Below are positions 12,155 to 24,408 of a stretch of 64,000 bases of DNA, piece after piece. Each line of letters begins with the position of its first letter. Within the stretch, counting starts at the first letter, position 1. Source of the DNA: Scedosporium boydii (Eukaryota; Ascomycota; Sordariomycetes; Microascales; Microascaceae); contig NJFT01000058.1 in assembly GCA_002221725.1 (NCBI GenBank), forward strand, positions 1-64,000, written 5' to 3'. The position numbers and the translations under genes were made by a program. The notes under the pieces are model-generated. The model saw only the letters and a program-made list of their open reading frames with translations. It had not been told where the DNA came from and ran no database searches.

Positions 12155-12591
12155 TATTATATTTCTAATACTAGAGAACTAGTTAATTAATAGGTATTAG
12201 GTATTAAGGTTATAGGAGCTTATTAGTAGTAAATAAGGTAATTAAGTAGTATTTATAATAATATAATAGAAGTATATATATAAGTATAGGTTATAGTTAT
12301 ACTTATATTAACTACTAGAGAGTCTTAAAAGATAAACTAGATATATAGTAGAACTTGTAGTTTATATAGCTGTTTTCTTTTTAAGCTCTCTAAGGTAATT
12401 GAGGTTGTCTATCTAGTAATTAGAAGTGATTACTAGATGATCGTAATGATCGTGGCTGCGATTGCTGCTGATTATTGATTTCTTTCTCTGATCGCTTTCC
12501 TAGGCGCTGGGCACGTGTTGCTGGCCGCCCACGCTTTTCATTCTGCCGCGCGTCACCACTTCCGGGCCTGTATAAAGGTCGGCTCGTGATA
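12155..12591 (-). repeat. 5' LTR of chromovirus (LTR-B), partly spared by RIP
   Basis: 437 bp partner of LTR-A. Its outer 170 bp (about 12420-12591) keep high GC and many CA/TG dinucleotides, while the inner part is mutated like the rest of the element. The TATAAAG box is intact here and points out of the element to the right. Confidence 0.9.
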
Positions 12592-12596
12592 TCTAG

Positions 12597-13069
12597 AAAA
12601 GATATATAGTAGCTTCTAGAGGAGTAGTAGCTACTATAATAGATGATCTTTATTATTATAGTATTTCTAATTTAATTATTTAGATATATATTATTATATA
12701 TAGGTTAATTAATTTCTTACTTAATAGTTTCTAGAAGTAATTAAAACGAGAATAAAGTAACTCTATCTAGATTTTTCTAATTTATACCTTAGTAATACTA
12801 TTAAAGGAGTAAAAATAAAGCGATACTATCTAAACCTATCTAGACTATAGTACTTATTTATCTCTCTCTCTAATTAAGTAGTAGTAAGATAGAGCATTTA
12901 AAGAAGATTTTTTAAATATCTCTATTTTAGAAATATAATTTTTTATCTTCTTTATTCTTTTCTATAAATCTAATAAAGTCTCCTTTATAAAAAACTTAAC
13001 TCTTTTTCTCCTTTATTAATATTTTATACTAATATAATTCTACTAGTTAAACTTAAAAGTAATCTTATT
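12597..13069. other. Unidentified AT-rich spacer between element copies
   Basis: 473 bp between the target-site duplication of the first element and the LTR of the second. It contains the short inverted match TAGTAGCTTCTAGAGG / AGTAGTAGCTACTA and no recognisable coding frame. Probably debris of an older insertion. Confidence 0.3.
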
Positions 13070-16000
13070 TATTATATTCTTAATATAAGAGAACTAGTTA
13101 ATTAATAGATATTAAGTAGGTATAGTAGGTATTAGGATTATAGGAGCTTATTAGTAGAAAATGAGGTAATTAAGTAGTATTTACAATAATATTATAGAAG
13201 TATATATATAAGTATAGGTTATAGTTATTACTTATATTAACTATTAGAGAGTTTTAAAAGATAAACTAGATATATAGTAGAACCTATAGTTTATATAGAT
13301 ATTTCCTTCTAAGTTCTCTTTAAATTATCCTAACTTACTATAATCTTATTTAACTTAGATTACTCTTAGCTTATTATAATCTTATATAACTTAGATTATT
13401 TGTAGCTTATTATAATCCTATATAGGTAATCCTTTATTTCTATAATTCTACTATAATTCTATAATTTAACCTTTTCTACTACTATTAACTACTTAGCCTC
13501 TTTTCTAGTTATATATAGTTATAGTATAATACTTTTCCTCTTCTAGTCTTTATCTTTAAAGACCTATAAGTAGACCTTCTACTATTAGTCTATATTCTTT
13601 ATAAGTTCTTTTTATAATTTTCTTTTTATATTTTTTATTATATCTAACTATTTTTATAGGCCTTCTTCTAAATCCTCCTATAATTATTTAAACTTAGCTA
13701 ATATAATTAAGTTATTAAGTACTAAGACTAAAATACTATATATATATTATTTTAAAAATAATAAAGTATATATAATAAGTAAAAGGTCTTCTTAGTATAT
13801 AGAATATATATAATAGAGTAGATTATATAATAAAGTTTTTATAGCCTTAGCCTATAGGTTTACTTCTTCTCCTGCCTTCTTTTCTAGTTATTAACTTATC
13901 TTTTCCTAATTATTTATTTTTTATAAAAGTAAAAGAAGCTAGAGGAAAAGGAGGCTGAGGTAAAAAAGGTATTATTTATTTTCTAGATATAGTTATTAAT
14001 AGTAGTAAATTACTTAGTATATATCTATTAGATAAAGAAAAATATTAAAGTAAAGAGTTTTAAGATATTTAGGAGAAAGATCTAGAATTTAGATAAGGAG
14101 GATAGTATTTGTCTTTCTATCTAGGAAGCTTATATAGTAGAGGATATTTAATTTTTTAGGGTTTCTAATTCTATTAACTAGTCCTTCTTAGGTTTAGGGA
14201 GTAGTTTTATAGACTTAGGTTTCTTAGTTTCACTAAATTTTCTTAATAAAATATAGTAAAAAGTTATTAGCTTTCTATTAGGTATTAATAAGTTTTTAAG
14301 TATTTTTACTTTTATTATAGTTTCCTTATTTAATTAAGTACTTTATAATTCCTCTATAGTATTAGAAGTTAAAAACTTTTTCTACTTTAAAGATTTCTTC
14401 TTTTTAAGCTTTAATCTATATTATTTTTTTAAATAATATATTTTTATATATTAATTTAAGTAAAGCTATATAGAATACTAGGTAGTTATCTATATTTTCT
14501 AATAGCTTAAGTTTATAATTAACTTCTAAAACCTTATATTTAATTAGGAAGAGTTTTAGTTTTTAATAATTAAATTTATTACTTAATTATATTATCTTAA
14601 TTTAGGGGTCTCTTATTTCTAGCTTCTTTTAAAGTAGTTAGACCTTACTTCTTTTTTTAAAAGTTAGTTCCTTAATTTATTTTTAGTCTATATAGTATTT
14701 TATATATTATTATATAAACTAAAGTTCTTCTATAAGCTATTTATATAGCTCCTTTATTTTATTAGTAGTAATAATTACTTATTCTACTTATATTTTTATT
14801 TTTATTAGCTTAAATCCTACTTAGAGTTTAATACTATAGTTTATATAAAATAATAATAGCCTTATACTCCTTAATATATTAGTATTATAAGTTTTTTATA
14901 TTAAAAGTAGTAGAGATATTTAGTTATCTTATTCCTAGTTAATATAATATTATAAATATATTTTAAGTATCTAGTTTATCTACTTAACCTATTTTTATAT
15001 TTCTATATAGTAAGTAGTAAAGAATTTATAATTAATTTTTATTTTATCTAATAGGCTCTACTAAAAGTATAAGATAAATACTCTACCTCTATCTAAATTA
15101 ATTTCTTCTAGTAGATTATAGTTCGCTATTACTATTTATAAAAATAGTTTAGTAAACTATAATATCTTTATAATTTTATTATAGAGTATAAGGTAAGTAT
15201 ACTTTATTAATCTATTAACTACTATTATAATATTATTATATTTTATTTTAATAGCTAAGTTTTTAAACTTAGGTAGCTTAATAATAAAGTTAATAGTAAT
15301 CTTTTATTATAGTATTTCTAATACTAATATAGACTATTATTTTCTATATAGTTTATATTATAATACTTTATTTTATATATAGTACTTATATATCTTAATT
15401 AGGTATTTAAGGCTCTTAAAGCTATAATCTATTTAATAGTTTTTTTTTAAAGATCTTAATTATTTTTCTAAAGCTTAAGTAACTATATAGTAGGAATTTA
15501 TATATTTTTTAGAAGATATAACTAGTAAGGTTACTAATAACTATTAGTTTTCTATTTTAGTACTATAGGCTATTTTATTTTTTTAATATTTAGATAGTTT
15601 AAAGAGTTTTTATAATAAGAAGTTCTATAACTTTCTTATTATTTCCTTATTTTCTTAAGTAGTTTCTAGTTCTACTTAACTTAGTAATTTACTATAACTT
15701 ATTATAAGTTTTCTTTACTATCTTAATATAATATAGTTTATACTTTCTTAAATATTTTTTAAAAGTAGTTAAAGTATTAACTAAAAGTATTTACTATTTT
15801 ATTTTGTTTTCTTTTAATATATATAATTTAAAAATTATACTCTAATAATTTCTCTACTTATTAGACTTATTATTAGTTAAGTTTCTTAGTTATTATGAAC
15901 TTTATAAGGTTTTTATAGTCTAAGTAGACTATAATAAGATATTTAGTACTAACTAGATAGTACTTTTATTTTTTTTAAATACTTTAATAATAGCTATTAG

Positions 16001-16915
16001 TTCTTTATTAGGTATAGTATATTATAGTATTAGCTTATTAAGCTTTTTAAATATAAAAGCTATAAGTTAGACCTTATTATTTTTATTTTATTATTTAAGC
16101 TAGGCTCTAATACTATATTTTAAGATATCTATTTTAATTTTAAATAGTTTTATAGGGTCTATTTTAATAAGGACTAGTTATTTACTTATAGCTAACTTAG
16201 CTTTCTAAAATACTTCTTATTTTTTTAGTCTTTATTTAAAAGAGGTATCTTTTTTTATTAAGTTAGTAAGTACTTTAACTTTCTTATTATAGTCTTTTAG
16301 AAACTTATAATAAAAGTTAAGAAATCTAAGAAATTTTCTAATTTTTATAATAGTAGTTAGTACTAGCTAGTCTAAGATAGCCTTAACCTTTAATTTTTAT
16401 ATCTAAATTTTACGTAGTTAAATAGTATAGCTAAGAAAATCTACTTTTTACTTATAGAATTTATACTTAGTAATTTTAACTAGTAGGTTTACTTTTTTTA
16501 ACTTTTAGAAGACTTTATATATATATTCTTTATATTTTTTTAGTATTTTAAAGTAGATAAGAATGTTATTAAGATATATTATTATAAACTAGTTTAAATA
16601 TTCTTATAGTATATAATTAATTATTATCTAGAAACTAGCTAGAGTATTAGTTAATTTAAAGAGTATAACTAAGTATTTAAAGTCATTATAATAAGTTTAA
16701 AAGGCTATCTTCTACTTATTACCTTTCTTAATATAGATTAGATTATATATTTCCTTTAAGTCTAATATTATAAACTACTAGGCTTCTTGGAGCTTATCTT
16801 ATAGTTTAGAGATCAGGGGTAGTAGATATTAGTTCTTTATTATAATATTATTTAGCTATTAATAGTCTATATATATTTATAATTTTCTATTTTTCTTTAA
16901 TATAAAAAAGATAAG
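13070..16915 (-). mobile_element. Second chromovirus copy, truncated
   Basis: Colinear with 4936-8745 of the first element: LTR, antisense-ORF region, chromodomain, and pol up to reverse transcriptase. The catalytic box here reads YLNNIL (Asn codons at 16565-16570). Similarity stops near 16915, so gag, the start of pol and the 5' LTR are missing. The LTR (about 13070-13526) matches LTR-A over its first 260 bp, then is replaced by a different sequence with a repeated TAACTTAGATTA / CTTATTATAATC unit. The antisense-ORF region is also diverged, although its last codons align. It is a related but distinct subfamily, also RIP-mutated. Confidence 0.8.
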
Positions 16916-18250
16916 GTATATAGTCTTACTATAATCTCTTTAGTCTTTACTTTTAATATATCTTAAATACTTTTAAGAGAATCTTATTATTAGGCTATCT
17001 ATTAGATACTACTTTTATTACTATATATAAGCTCTTAGTAAGTACTATAATATTTTATATAGTATTATTTAGCCCTAGACCTATATTTAGTATAAACTTA
17101 TAGATAATATCTCTAATAAAGATAATATAATCTAAACTTTAATACTTTATAATACTTTCTCTTAAATTAGATAAGCCTATTATCTACTACTTTTTAAATA
17201 GATCTTTAACTTTAAAAGTTTTTATAATAGGATATTTAGCTACTCTTACTATAAAATCCTCTAAGTTCTTATTATTATAAATATATTTTTTAGTTATTAG
17301 TTTTAAAAACCTATTATATAATATAATCTAGCTATAGTTTTAACCTATTAGATATATAGTATATAGATCTTTATTTAGTATCTTAAAGGCTTAACTTAGC
17401 TTAGTTAAGGTTAGAAAGCTAAACTAAAGATATTTATACTTAGTAGATAATAAGTTTTCTAGGTCCTAGTCTCTTTTAGAGTCTTCTACAAGGGCTAGAT
17501 CTTATATAATTTTGTAGGTTATACTGTATATGCTATCTGCTCTAATGATAATAGAGCCTCTATTGATAGATCTATTAGCTACTATTACTTTAACTCCTTT
17601 CTTACTAGATTTGATATTAGTGACTTTCTTATTTATTAGATAGTGTCTCTTAGCCTCCTTAAAGAGGTTATTATAGAAAAGTTAGACAAGCTATATATAA
17701 TAGAATATAACTAAGCTAATGCTATAGCTTCTAAGAAATTTAGTTAATAAAGATGATATTATTTTATATACTTAGTTTATAAAGTAGAAAGACAACTAGT
17801 ATATACTTACTTTTCTTTAAAAGCTTTTAATTTTAGTATATTCTTAAATATATAGCTGTCTTAAAGGAATCCTTTAATTGAAAGCAACTTAGTACTAATC
17901 TTAAGTAACTTATTATAAAGCCCTAGTTAATATATGACCCTAAGATCCTATAAGCTAAGTACTATAGCTATACTATAGTCGATAACTACTTTATCTCTTA
18001 CTTTAAGGACTACAAAGTTAATTCCTACCTTATAGAGGATGTAGGTAGCAGTTAGCCCTGTAGGCATGCTCCTGATAATAATTGCTTTAAACTTTTCTAG
18101 TACTATATTTCTTAATTAAGTAGAGGCATTAAGTAGCCTTATTCTTATACTCTTAATAAATTGGGAGAGTAATTGGGGTTAAAATGCAATCTGATAAGTA
18201 ATAATTGGTAGATAGTCAGATAGTGTCATTTAAGTCTAGGATAATGACAT
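16916..18250. pseudogene. Unidentified remnant at right edge of AT island
   Basis: Unlike the chromovirus. Mutation weakens towards the right. On the minus strand 17470-17720 gives a readable stretch including KEAKRHYLINKKVTN and INRGSIIIRAD, and 17930-18150 another including NASTQLRNIVLEKFKAIII (one TAG read as Gln). I do not recognise either. They could be parts of one RIP-damaged gene or of a different transposon. Confidence 0.35.
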
Positions 18251-21200
18251 AGTCTTCCAGGTTCACAGTCTTCTCTCATCTACATTTCATTAGGTCACTT
18301 CGTTACAAATATCGTGCGACTTCGGCTGCTATCTCGGAGGAAGAGGGAAGAATACACTAAGGGGTTTCCTTTATTGTAGAATTCTTACTTGTAAAGGCGA
18401 CATTTCTAGCAGCCCATTTATAATCTATAGGATTTAATGAGCAGGATGTTTAGATAGTGGCTAATGCTCTGGCTTAAATAGAATCAAGGAAGAAAGTACT
18501 GCGGTACATTGCGTGTCAGTTGAACGACAACTGAATACTTCCCTGCGAATTAGCTGCGTTACGTCTTTACCCTGGACCAAGGAAAGTCTCTCCCTCTTAA
18601 GCGGCTTAAGCGGGCGTTGCCGCCGCACACGCCCTGCCAAACAGCATCGCGAATCTCCCTTGCTTCATGAAACCCGGTGCATTGGTGACAGGTAGAACGG
18701 AGCTATATATGGGTGCCAGGGCGGCGTGGATAAACTACTTCCCATGTCACAACTAAGGTTAGTAAGGTGTAAGCCTACTTCATGACAGGCGGGCCATGTG
18801 CAAACTACGATGCCGATCCAGGCCCTGTCTGTAACACGTCCAAGGCCAGTCAGAGAAATCCTGGGCGCTCCCGCGCAAGTGTTTTCAATTCTGAGGGAAG
18901 GCCTATCTCTCGAACCCCTAACCAAGTCCTATGGCAGGATAGCGCCCTTATCAATCTCTTGAGGAGACTAGTGACTACATATTGGTAACTATGGAGTCCT
19001 AGCATTTAATTCGGTACGATTGATGATATCTTACCCTTCACGGATTTCCGAGAACAGTACGTGGCAGCTTTAGAGGCTTGTAGGGAAGTCAAGTCCTTAT
19101 CTTACTGACACAAGCTGCTGATTGATGTTGTGGAAGTGGAGGGGAGGATACCACAATACAATATACACACACTGCCTACCAAGCAATGTGTGAAAACCGA
19201 AAATGGGGATCAATGCTACTTGTACAAAACTAGGAGGGGGCGGGGCTCACTTGCAAGTTCACGACGAAGTATGGAGTAGGGGTATCACCGGAAAAGGTGG
19301 TCAATGGTTCAATCATGGATTCATGGATGCACCTGGTGTCTGCCAACACGAAGTCGGGTTGATGTACTCACTTGCCGAGCACTGTACTGCTGTGTGTACG
19401 AAGTAGTGTACTACACTACACTACACTACTCGTGTCCCGCACCCCCTGAAATACCTAGTCCAGGTCGAGTCCACTCCCAGACCGACCCAGCCCCAGGCCC
19501 AGTTCCAGCCTCTGCATGGGATGTGCAGGCGCGACCATCAATCTATTAACATGCTGGGACCCCTTGGGCGCAACTGTGGGTAAACCTTGCTAGCCACACG
19601 TAATTCGTACTACGGAGTATGCATGTAGTGTACATGCCTCTCCGTACGGCAGGGCCGGATTGTGGAGATCAGGGGAGGATGGGTCTAGTGCGACGGACGG
19701 AATACTAGATCTCAACCAGAGCAAGCGACCTTGGAAGTGAGGAGCGCGGAGGAAAGAGCACCAACAAAGAAGGAAAAAGAGAGAGGAGAGAAAAAAATGG
19801 CACCTGGGTCCAGGACGCAGTGTCGCACAGAGTGTGGCCACTTCACTTCCACTGGCCTGGTGAGATACCTCAAGTGCGTACAATGATAGCATAAGCCCCG
19901 GTCGACATTAGCGGCGACAGAATCGAGACAGAGTGGCGGAAGGTAAGTTACTGGTGAGTGCGGACAAATTGGAGTCTTTAAGATGGGAACTTGGAACAAC
20001 TGAAGTTTGTCAGTAAAAGGGGTTGGTGGTTACGTTGTTTGAGTGAATAGCACAACACCTCAGGCCAGAGTGACGAGGGCCTCCTTCGTAAGGCATTGAT
20101 CATCAATTCAATTCGGGACTGGGTTTGTCTGTGGACGATTCCGCAACACGCGGAGGTAATACTTCGCACTAAGACTCTGCAATTGCGTTGATCGACAGCG
20201 GTCCCCAGTCCTAAGCCTCGGCTGTAGTGCTACCTGTTCCATTGATCTCTTAAGCCGGTCCTACCCCAAGCTACATGTAGTGCTTACTCCCCAGCTTAGC
20301 TGCTTCTAGCTATCTCATGTGACACTTGTGGAGGACAAATAGGCCAGAGGTTGAATGTTTGATATGGGGAAAGATGGGGCCATCTTGGGAGATCCGTGAC
20401 GCCTCCAGTTCTCTGGTCCAATTTGCCACGTGCCGCCCGATTAAATGAGAAATAGGACGGTGAAGCCCGATAGAATCAAGAAAGAATCTAACTACCTATA
20501 GCTGTATTAGAAACGGTGAGTGGACTGCGGAGTTTCTTAACTTCAATCTATACAGGGTCACTCCGATCGTTTATTGATCGAGACATTAATCAAGACCGGT
20601 CAGGAATGGAGCCGCCCCGACCGCCACCGGAAGAGCTTGGGAGGAAACGTATGGTCTCTAGTCTCTCTACCTTTATATCAAATTTGTCTTTCAATGCACT
20701 TCAGCAGTCAACCCAAGTAACACTTACATCCTATACTTCTATACGCGCTACGAACTCTAGTGACACTGCTTGACTGCCTCGCTCACTTCACATCAGACAC
20801 TAACGGCCCTAACTCTAGCCAGAACTGCATGATCTAGTGTTGGCATCGTAATATATATACTCATCTTGGGCCTACTTCGGTATACTTGTGTCAATCTCAC
20901 ATGACGCCGCTGTCATATCATGGCGTCGTTGCTCAACTTGATATGAGAGCTCCGTGCCGCCTTTCCGGCATTTTGTCTGAACTTTTCCCTCCACGGTATG
21001 ATCATCTTTCTACTACACAGTCAAGAACGAACGCCACAACCATGTCGTGCAATTTCAGATACTCTATCAGAACATTTCTTTTATTGGCAAATTCCGGAAG
21101 TGGCGGGAGGTACTAGATAAGGGCCATTCCTAATACGATCCAGGTAGTTGTTCGTTAACGTGCAGCAATCGATACGATGACGCATATCCACAGTCCTGCT

Positions 21201-21945
21201 TGTTTGATAAAAACCCGGGATACTCACCCCGGGCAGCGCCTTTGTGTGAGTCCGCCTTGCAGCAGCAATCTTATCAGCGTAGTCCCATTCTATATGTACC
21301 TTCCCCTTTCGAACCTCTTGCCGGAGCCAGTGGCATGGATATCAGCACGGCAGAGACGCCCATGTAATGCAATGGCGCATTTCCATTTACTGTAACGGCA
21401 TCGATACATTGGGGTGCATGCATTTGAAAAGCAGAATCAGCCGGGCTAGCTTCAGAGTGGCGTGCTGCACGAGTACGTGGACGTCATTGCTTATCAGATA
21501 GCCCTTTTCAGTATCGTCGGATGTGGAATCCGACGGCACTAAAGCCTCGATACCACCACATCCCTTACCGATTACCCCAGATGTGACAACAGCATCCCTG
21601 TCTCAACCCCAGGTTTTAGTACACCACGGGCTCGGGCTCTCCCCTGAAATTTCAGAAAGATTAGTTATCTTGGGGAATCAGGGAAACACTAAATAACCGC
21701 ACGTACTGCGGGGCTATGACGACGCTTGCCTTGCCGAGCCTTCCTAACCTTTGTCGCCTTTTATCTCTTCATGGTCAACTGAGTGTTTTTAAGCGCTCCT
21801 CGCCCCTCTCCCACAACAACTAGCGTCAAATGATCCGTCACTCTTTTCTTCAATCAATTTGGTTGTGGAACTCCTTCACTCCCCTTCTTTTTTCAGGGCC
21901 AACAGTATATCTATATATAAATTTAACCCTCTTAGTGCCAACACC
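18251..21945. other. Gene-poor intergenic region, 3.7 kb
   Basis: Normal composition returns here. Open frames are all under about 100 codons, overlapping on both strands, with no domain or splice model I can support. A short ACT/ACACT repeat lies at about 19407-19431, and TACGGAGTAT with inverted-repeat-like TGTAGTGTACATGC near 19610-19640. The last 150 bp carry CT-rich sequence consistent with the permease promoter and 5' leader. Confidence 0.45.
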
Positions 21946-23721
21946 ATGAGTGACACGAAGCTGGACAAAGAGCTTGACACTGGCTCTGAACCACCGAGGA
22001 TCGTGTCTACGGATATCGGTGAAGTGGTGCAACATCCGGCGGGCCAACTGCACCGTCGTCTCGGCAATCGGCAGATCCAACTCATCGCCATCGGCGGCTC
22101 CATTGGAACAGGCCTGTTCATCAATATTGGCAGCGGCCTAGCGAAAGCCGGTCCAGCAAATCTGCTGCTGGGATTTGTTATTTACTGCGGCTTCATGGCG
22201 CTTGTCAATAACTGTGCTGCCGAGATGACCACTCTGATGCCTGTCGCGGGAGGGTTTATCCGAATGGCAGGCAAGTGGGTAGACGATGCTCTCGGGTTTA
22301 TGGTCGGATGGAATTTCTTCTTATATGAAGCCATTCTTATCCCTTTTGAGATTACCGCATTGAACGTCGTCCTTTCCTACTGGACTGATGACGCCCACCC
22401 AGCGATTGTTGTCACCGCAACTATTGTATTATACGGGTAAATTTCCTCTCTTTTCCTCTCTTTTCCTCTCTCACTTGTACGTGACGTCGTATGATGACTC
22501 GGGCTGAGCTAATCGCCACGCCGAATGTACAGGGTGCTGAATTTCCTCGCTGTCGGCTTCTACGGTGAGGCTGAATTCTGGCTGTCGGCCGGCAAGGTCA
22601 TGCTAGTCTTCATCCTCTTCGGATTCACCTTCTTCACGATGGTGGGTGTCAATCCCCAGCGTGACGCTTACGGCTTTCGTTATTGGAACGATCCCGGAGC
22701 ATTCGCCGAATGGCACAGCACGGGGGACCTTGGTCGCTTTGAAGGCTTCCTAAACTGCCTCTGGGTAGCCTCCTTTGTCGTGGTCGGTCCCGAATACCTG
22801 TCAATGACCTCAGCTGAGGCCAAGCTTCCTCGGACCTACATGAAGAACGCCTTCAAGACAGTTTACTGGCGATTTGGCCTGTTCTTCATCGGTGGAGCCC
22901 TATGTGTTGGAATCGTCGTCCCATACAATGACCCGATGCTTCAAGGAATTCTCGCGGGTCAATCGGAAGGAGCCGGAACGGCCACGGCCTCGCCGTATGT
23001 GATAGCCATGAAGAACCTAGGAATCGGCGTTCTTCCCCATATAACGAACGCCTTGATATTCACGTCCATCTTGTCCGCCGGCAACACTTACACGTATTGT
23101 GCGATACGAAGTCTGTACGGGATGTCGTTGGATGGCAGAGCCCCAAAGTTCCTTTCCAAGACGACGAAGCGCGGAGTACCTATTTACTGCGTTATAGCCA
23201 CAATGGTGTTCCCACTGCTTGCATATTTGCAGCTTGGGAATGGTACGATGGTCGTCTTACAATGGTTCGTCAATCTGGTCACTGCTGGCTGCGTCATCAA
23301 CTACATTGTCATTTGCATCACTTTCATCGCCTTCTACCGTGCCTGCAAGGTCCAGGGCGTTGATAGGAACAGCCTCCCGTATACCGGCTGGGCCCAGCCT
23401 TATTCCGCTTGGATTGGTCTGTTTTTCACGACTTTCGTTGTCCTCTTCTATGGGTATTCGAGCTTCACACCCTGGGACGTCGGCACCTTCTTCTCCTATT
23501 ATGCGATGGTTTTCGTCGCGATTATCACCTTCACGGGCTGGAAATTGTTCAAGAAAACCAAGCCAGTGCCTCCTGCGGACGTCGACCTTGTTTGGGAAAG
23601 GTCAGATATCGATGTCTACGAAGAGATATGTGGTGAAGTTCCTGTGGGATTCTGGACTGAGATGTTGGAGGTGGCTGGGTTGAAGAGGAGGCGACCGACT
23701 ACAGCGGAAGATGCCTTGTAA
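21946..23721 (+). CDS. Amino acid permease (YAT/AAP family)
   Basis: Proton-coupled plasma-membrane amino acid transporter of 559 aa. Two exons, 21946-22436 and 22533-23721, joined in phase 2 across a 96-nt intron (GTAAAT..CTAAT..CAG) that contains three TTTTCCTCTC units. The start at 21946 gives MSDTKLDKE, a soluble N-tail as usual. TM1 begins after RRLGNRQIQLIAIGGSIGTG, the family hallmark. The central EYLSMTSAEAKLPRTYMKNAF matches the conserved segment after TM5, and about 12 hydrophobic helices are visible. Substrate cannot be read from sequence. It lies 4.4 kb and 11.5 kb from the proline genes, so a proline-permease role is possible, but the sequence does not obviously point to PrnB. 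Confidence 0.9.
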
Positions 23722-24339
23722 AGAACGGCCCGAACAGTACTCTGTCATCCTCACCATCACCTCGAGGACCCCTTGAGCCATCAGTGTATGGCTGAGATGC
23801 GTCTTCTTTGTTTATCTACTTGTTTCATTCGTTTATTTATTTAGTTTTCTTGTTTGGTATTCAACATTAACCACACGCGCCTCCGTGGTCTAAATTAACG
23901 AGATCGGATAACAAAGCACGCAGCTCTCTCCTTCTCTGGTAAATTAGAACGCGCGGCCATAGTTGCCCCATGCTCCCATGCTGTTGGCATGTTTTCAAAA
24001 CGTGATGAGGCAAATAGGCTTGCCAATGCTGGTATTCCGAAGGGAAAGAAACGGAAACCACGAATTCCGTGTCCTCTCTAGTAGGGACGTAGACATCAGA
24101 CAATCCTCTGAAGTCTCTTGTTCAGCTATTTACCGTTACAAGCTCCGACAGTGCTCCTTATTATCACACCTTGGTCCAAATTTGACGGTCACAAGTATGT
24201 TTTATTATCGAGAACGTAGTAATTTTTTCGGTCCGAAGTCGTTAATATTCACACGCTGTATATTACTTCGCTACTGGTGCTAGGACGGTCTACAATCTGT
24301 TCAGGTACAGCTGTAAGGATGAACGCCAACGAGAGAATG

Positions 24340-24378
<39 letters not shown>

Positions 24379-24408
24379 CTTGACCAGGGTCGCAATGGCG
24401 TTCCCCAA
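23722..24408. other. Intergenic between permease and cupin, with A35 tract
   Basis: Convergent 3' ends of the two flanking genes. A run of 35 A residues lies at 24340-24374. No gene seen. Confidence 0.5.
24340..24374. repeat. Homopolymer (A)35
   Basis: 35 consecutive A on the plus strand, 34 bp beyond the 3' end of the cupin gene. It may be a hot-spot for length error. Confidence 0.9.

Larger units (their letters stand above)
4936..12591 (-). mobile_element. Ty3/gypsy chromovirus, full length, RIP-inactivated
   Basis: A complete LTR retrotransposon of about 7.66 kb on the minus strand. Two LTRs of equal length (437 bp) are bounded by TCTAG on both sides (4931-4935 and 12592-12596), a perfect 5-bp target-site duplication. 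LTR ends read TA..TA, expected from TG..CA after RIP. A purine-rich tract abuts the 3' LTR. Reading order on the minus strand is Gag, zinc knuckle, reverse transcriptase, then a C-terminal chromodomain, which is the chromovirus order. Every frame is full of TAG/TAA and missense changes, so the copy cannot move by itself. An extra plus-strand ORF lies between pol and the 3' LTR. Confidence 0.9.
4480..18250. repeat. RIP-mutated AT-rich island of nested retroelements
   Basis: About 13.7 kb of very AT-rich sequence packed with TA. The dinucleotides CA and TG are almost absent: there is none in 6061-6240, while CT, AG, CC and GG persist. That is the signature of C-to-T change at CpA on both strands (RIP). 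The two LTRs of the same element differ mainly by C-to-T and G-to-A. No intact coding gene is seen inside. Segments outside the two recognised element copies (4480-4930 and 12597-13069) are unidentified debris. Confidence 0.9.
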
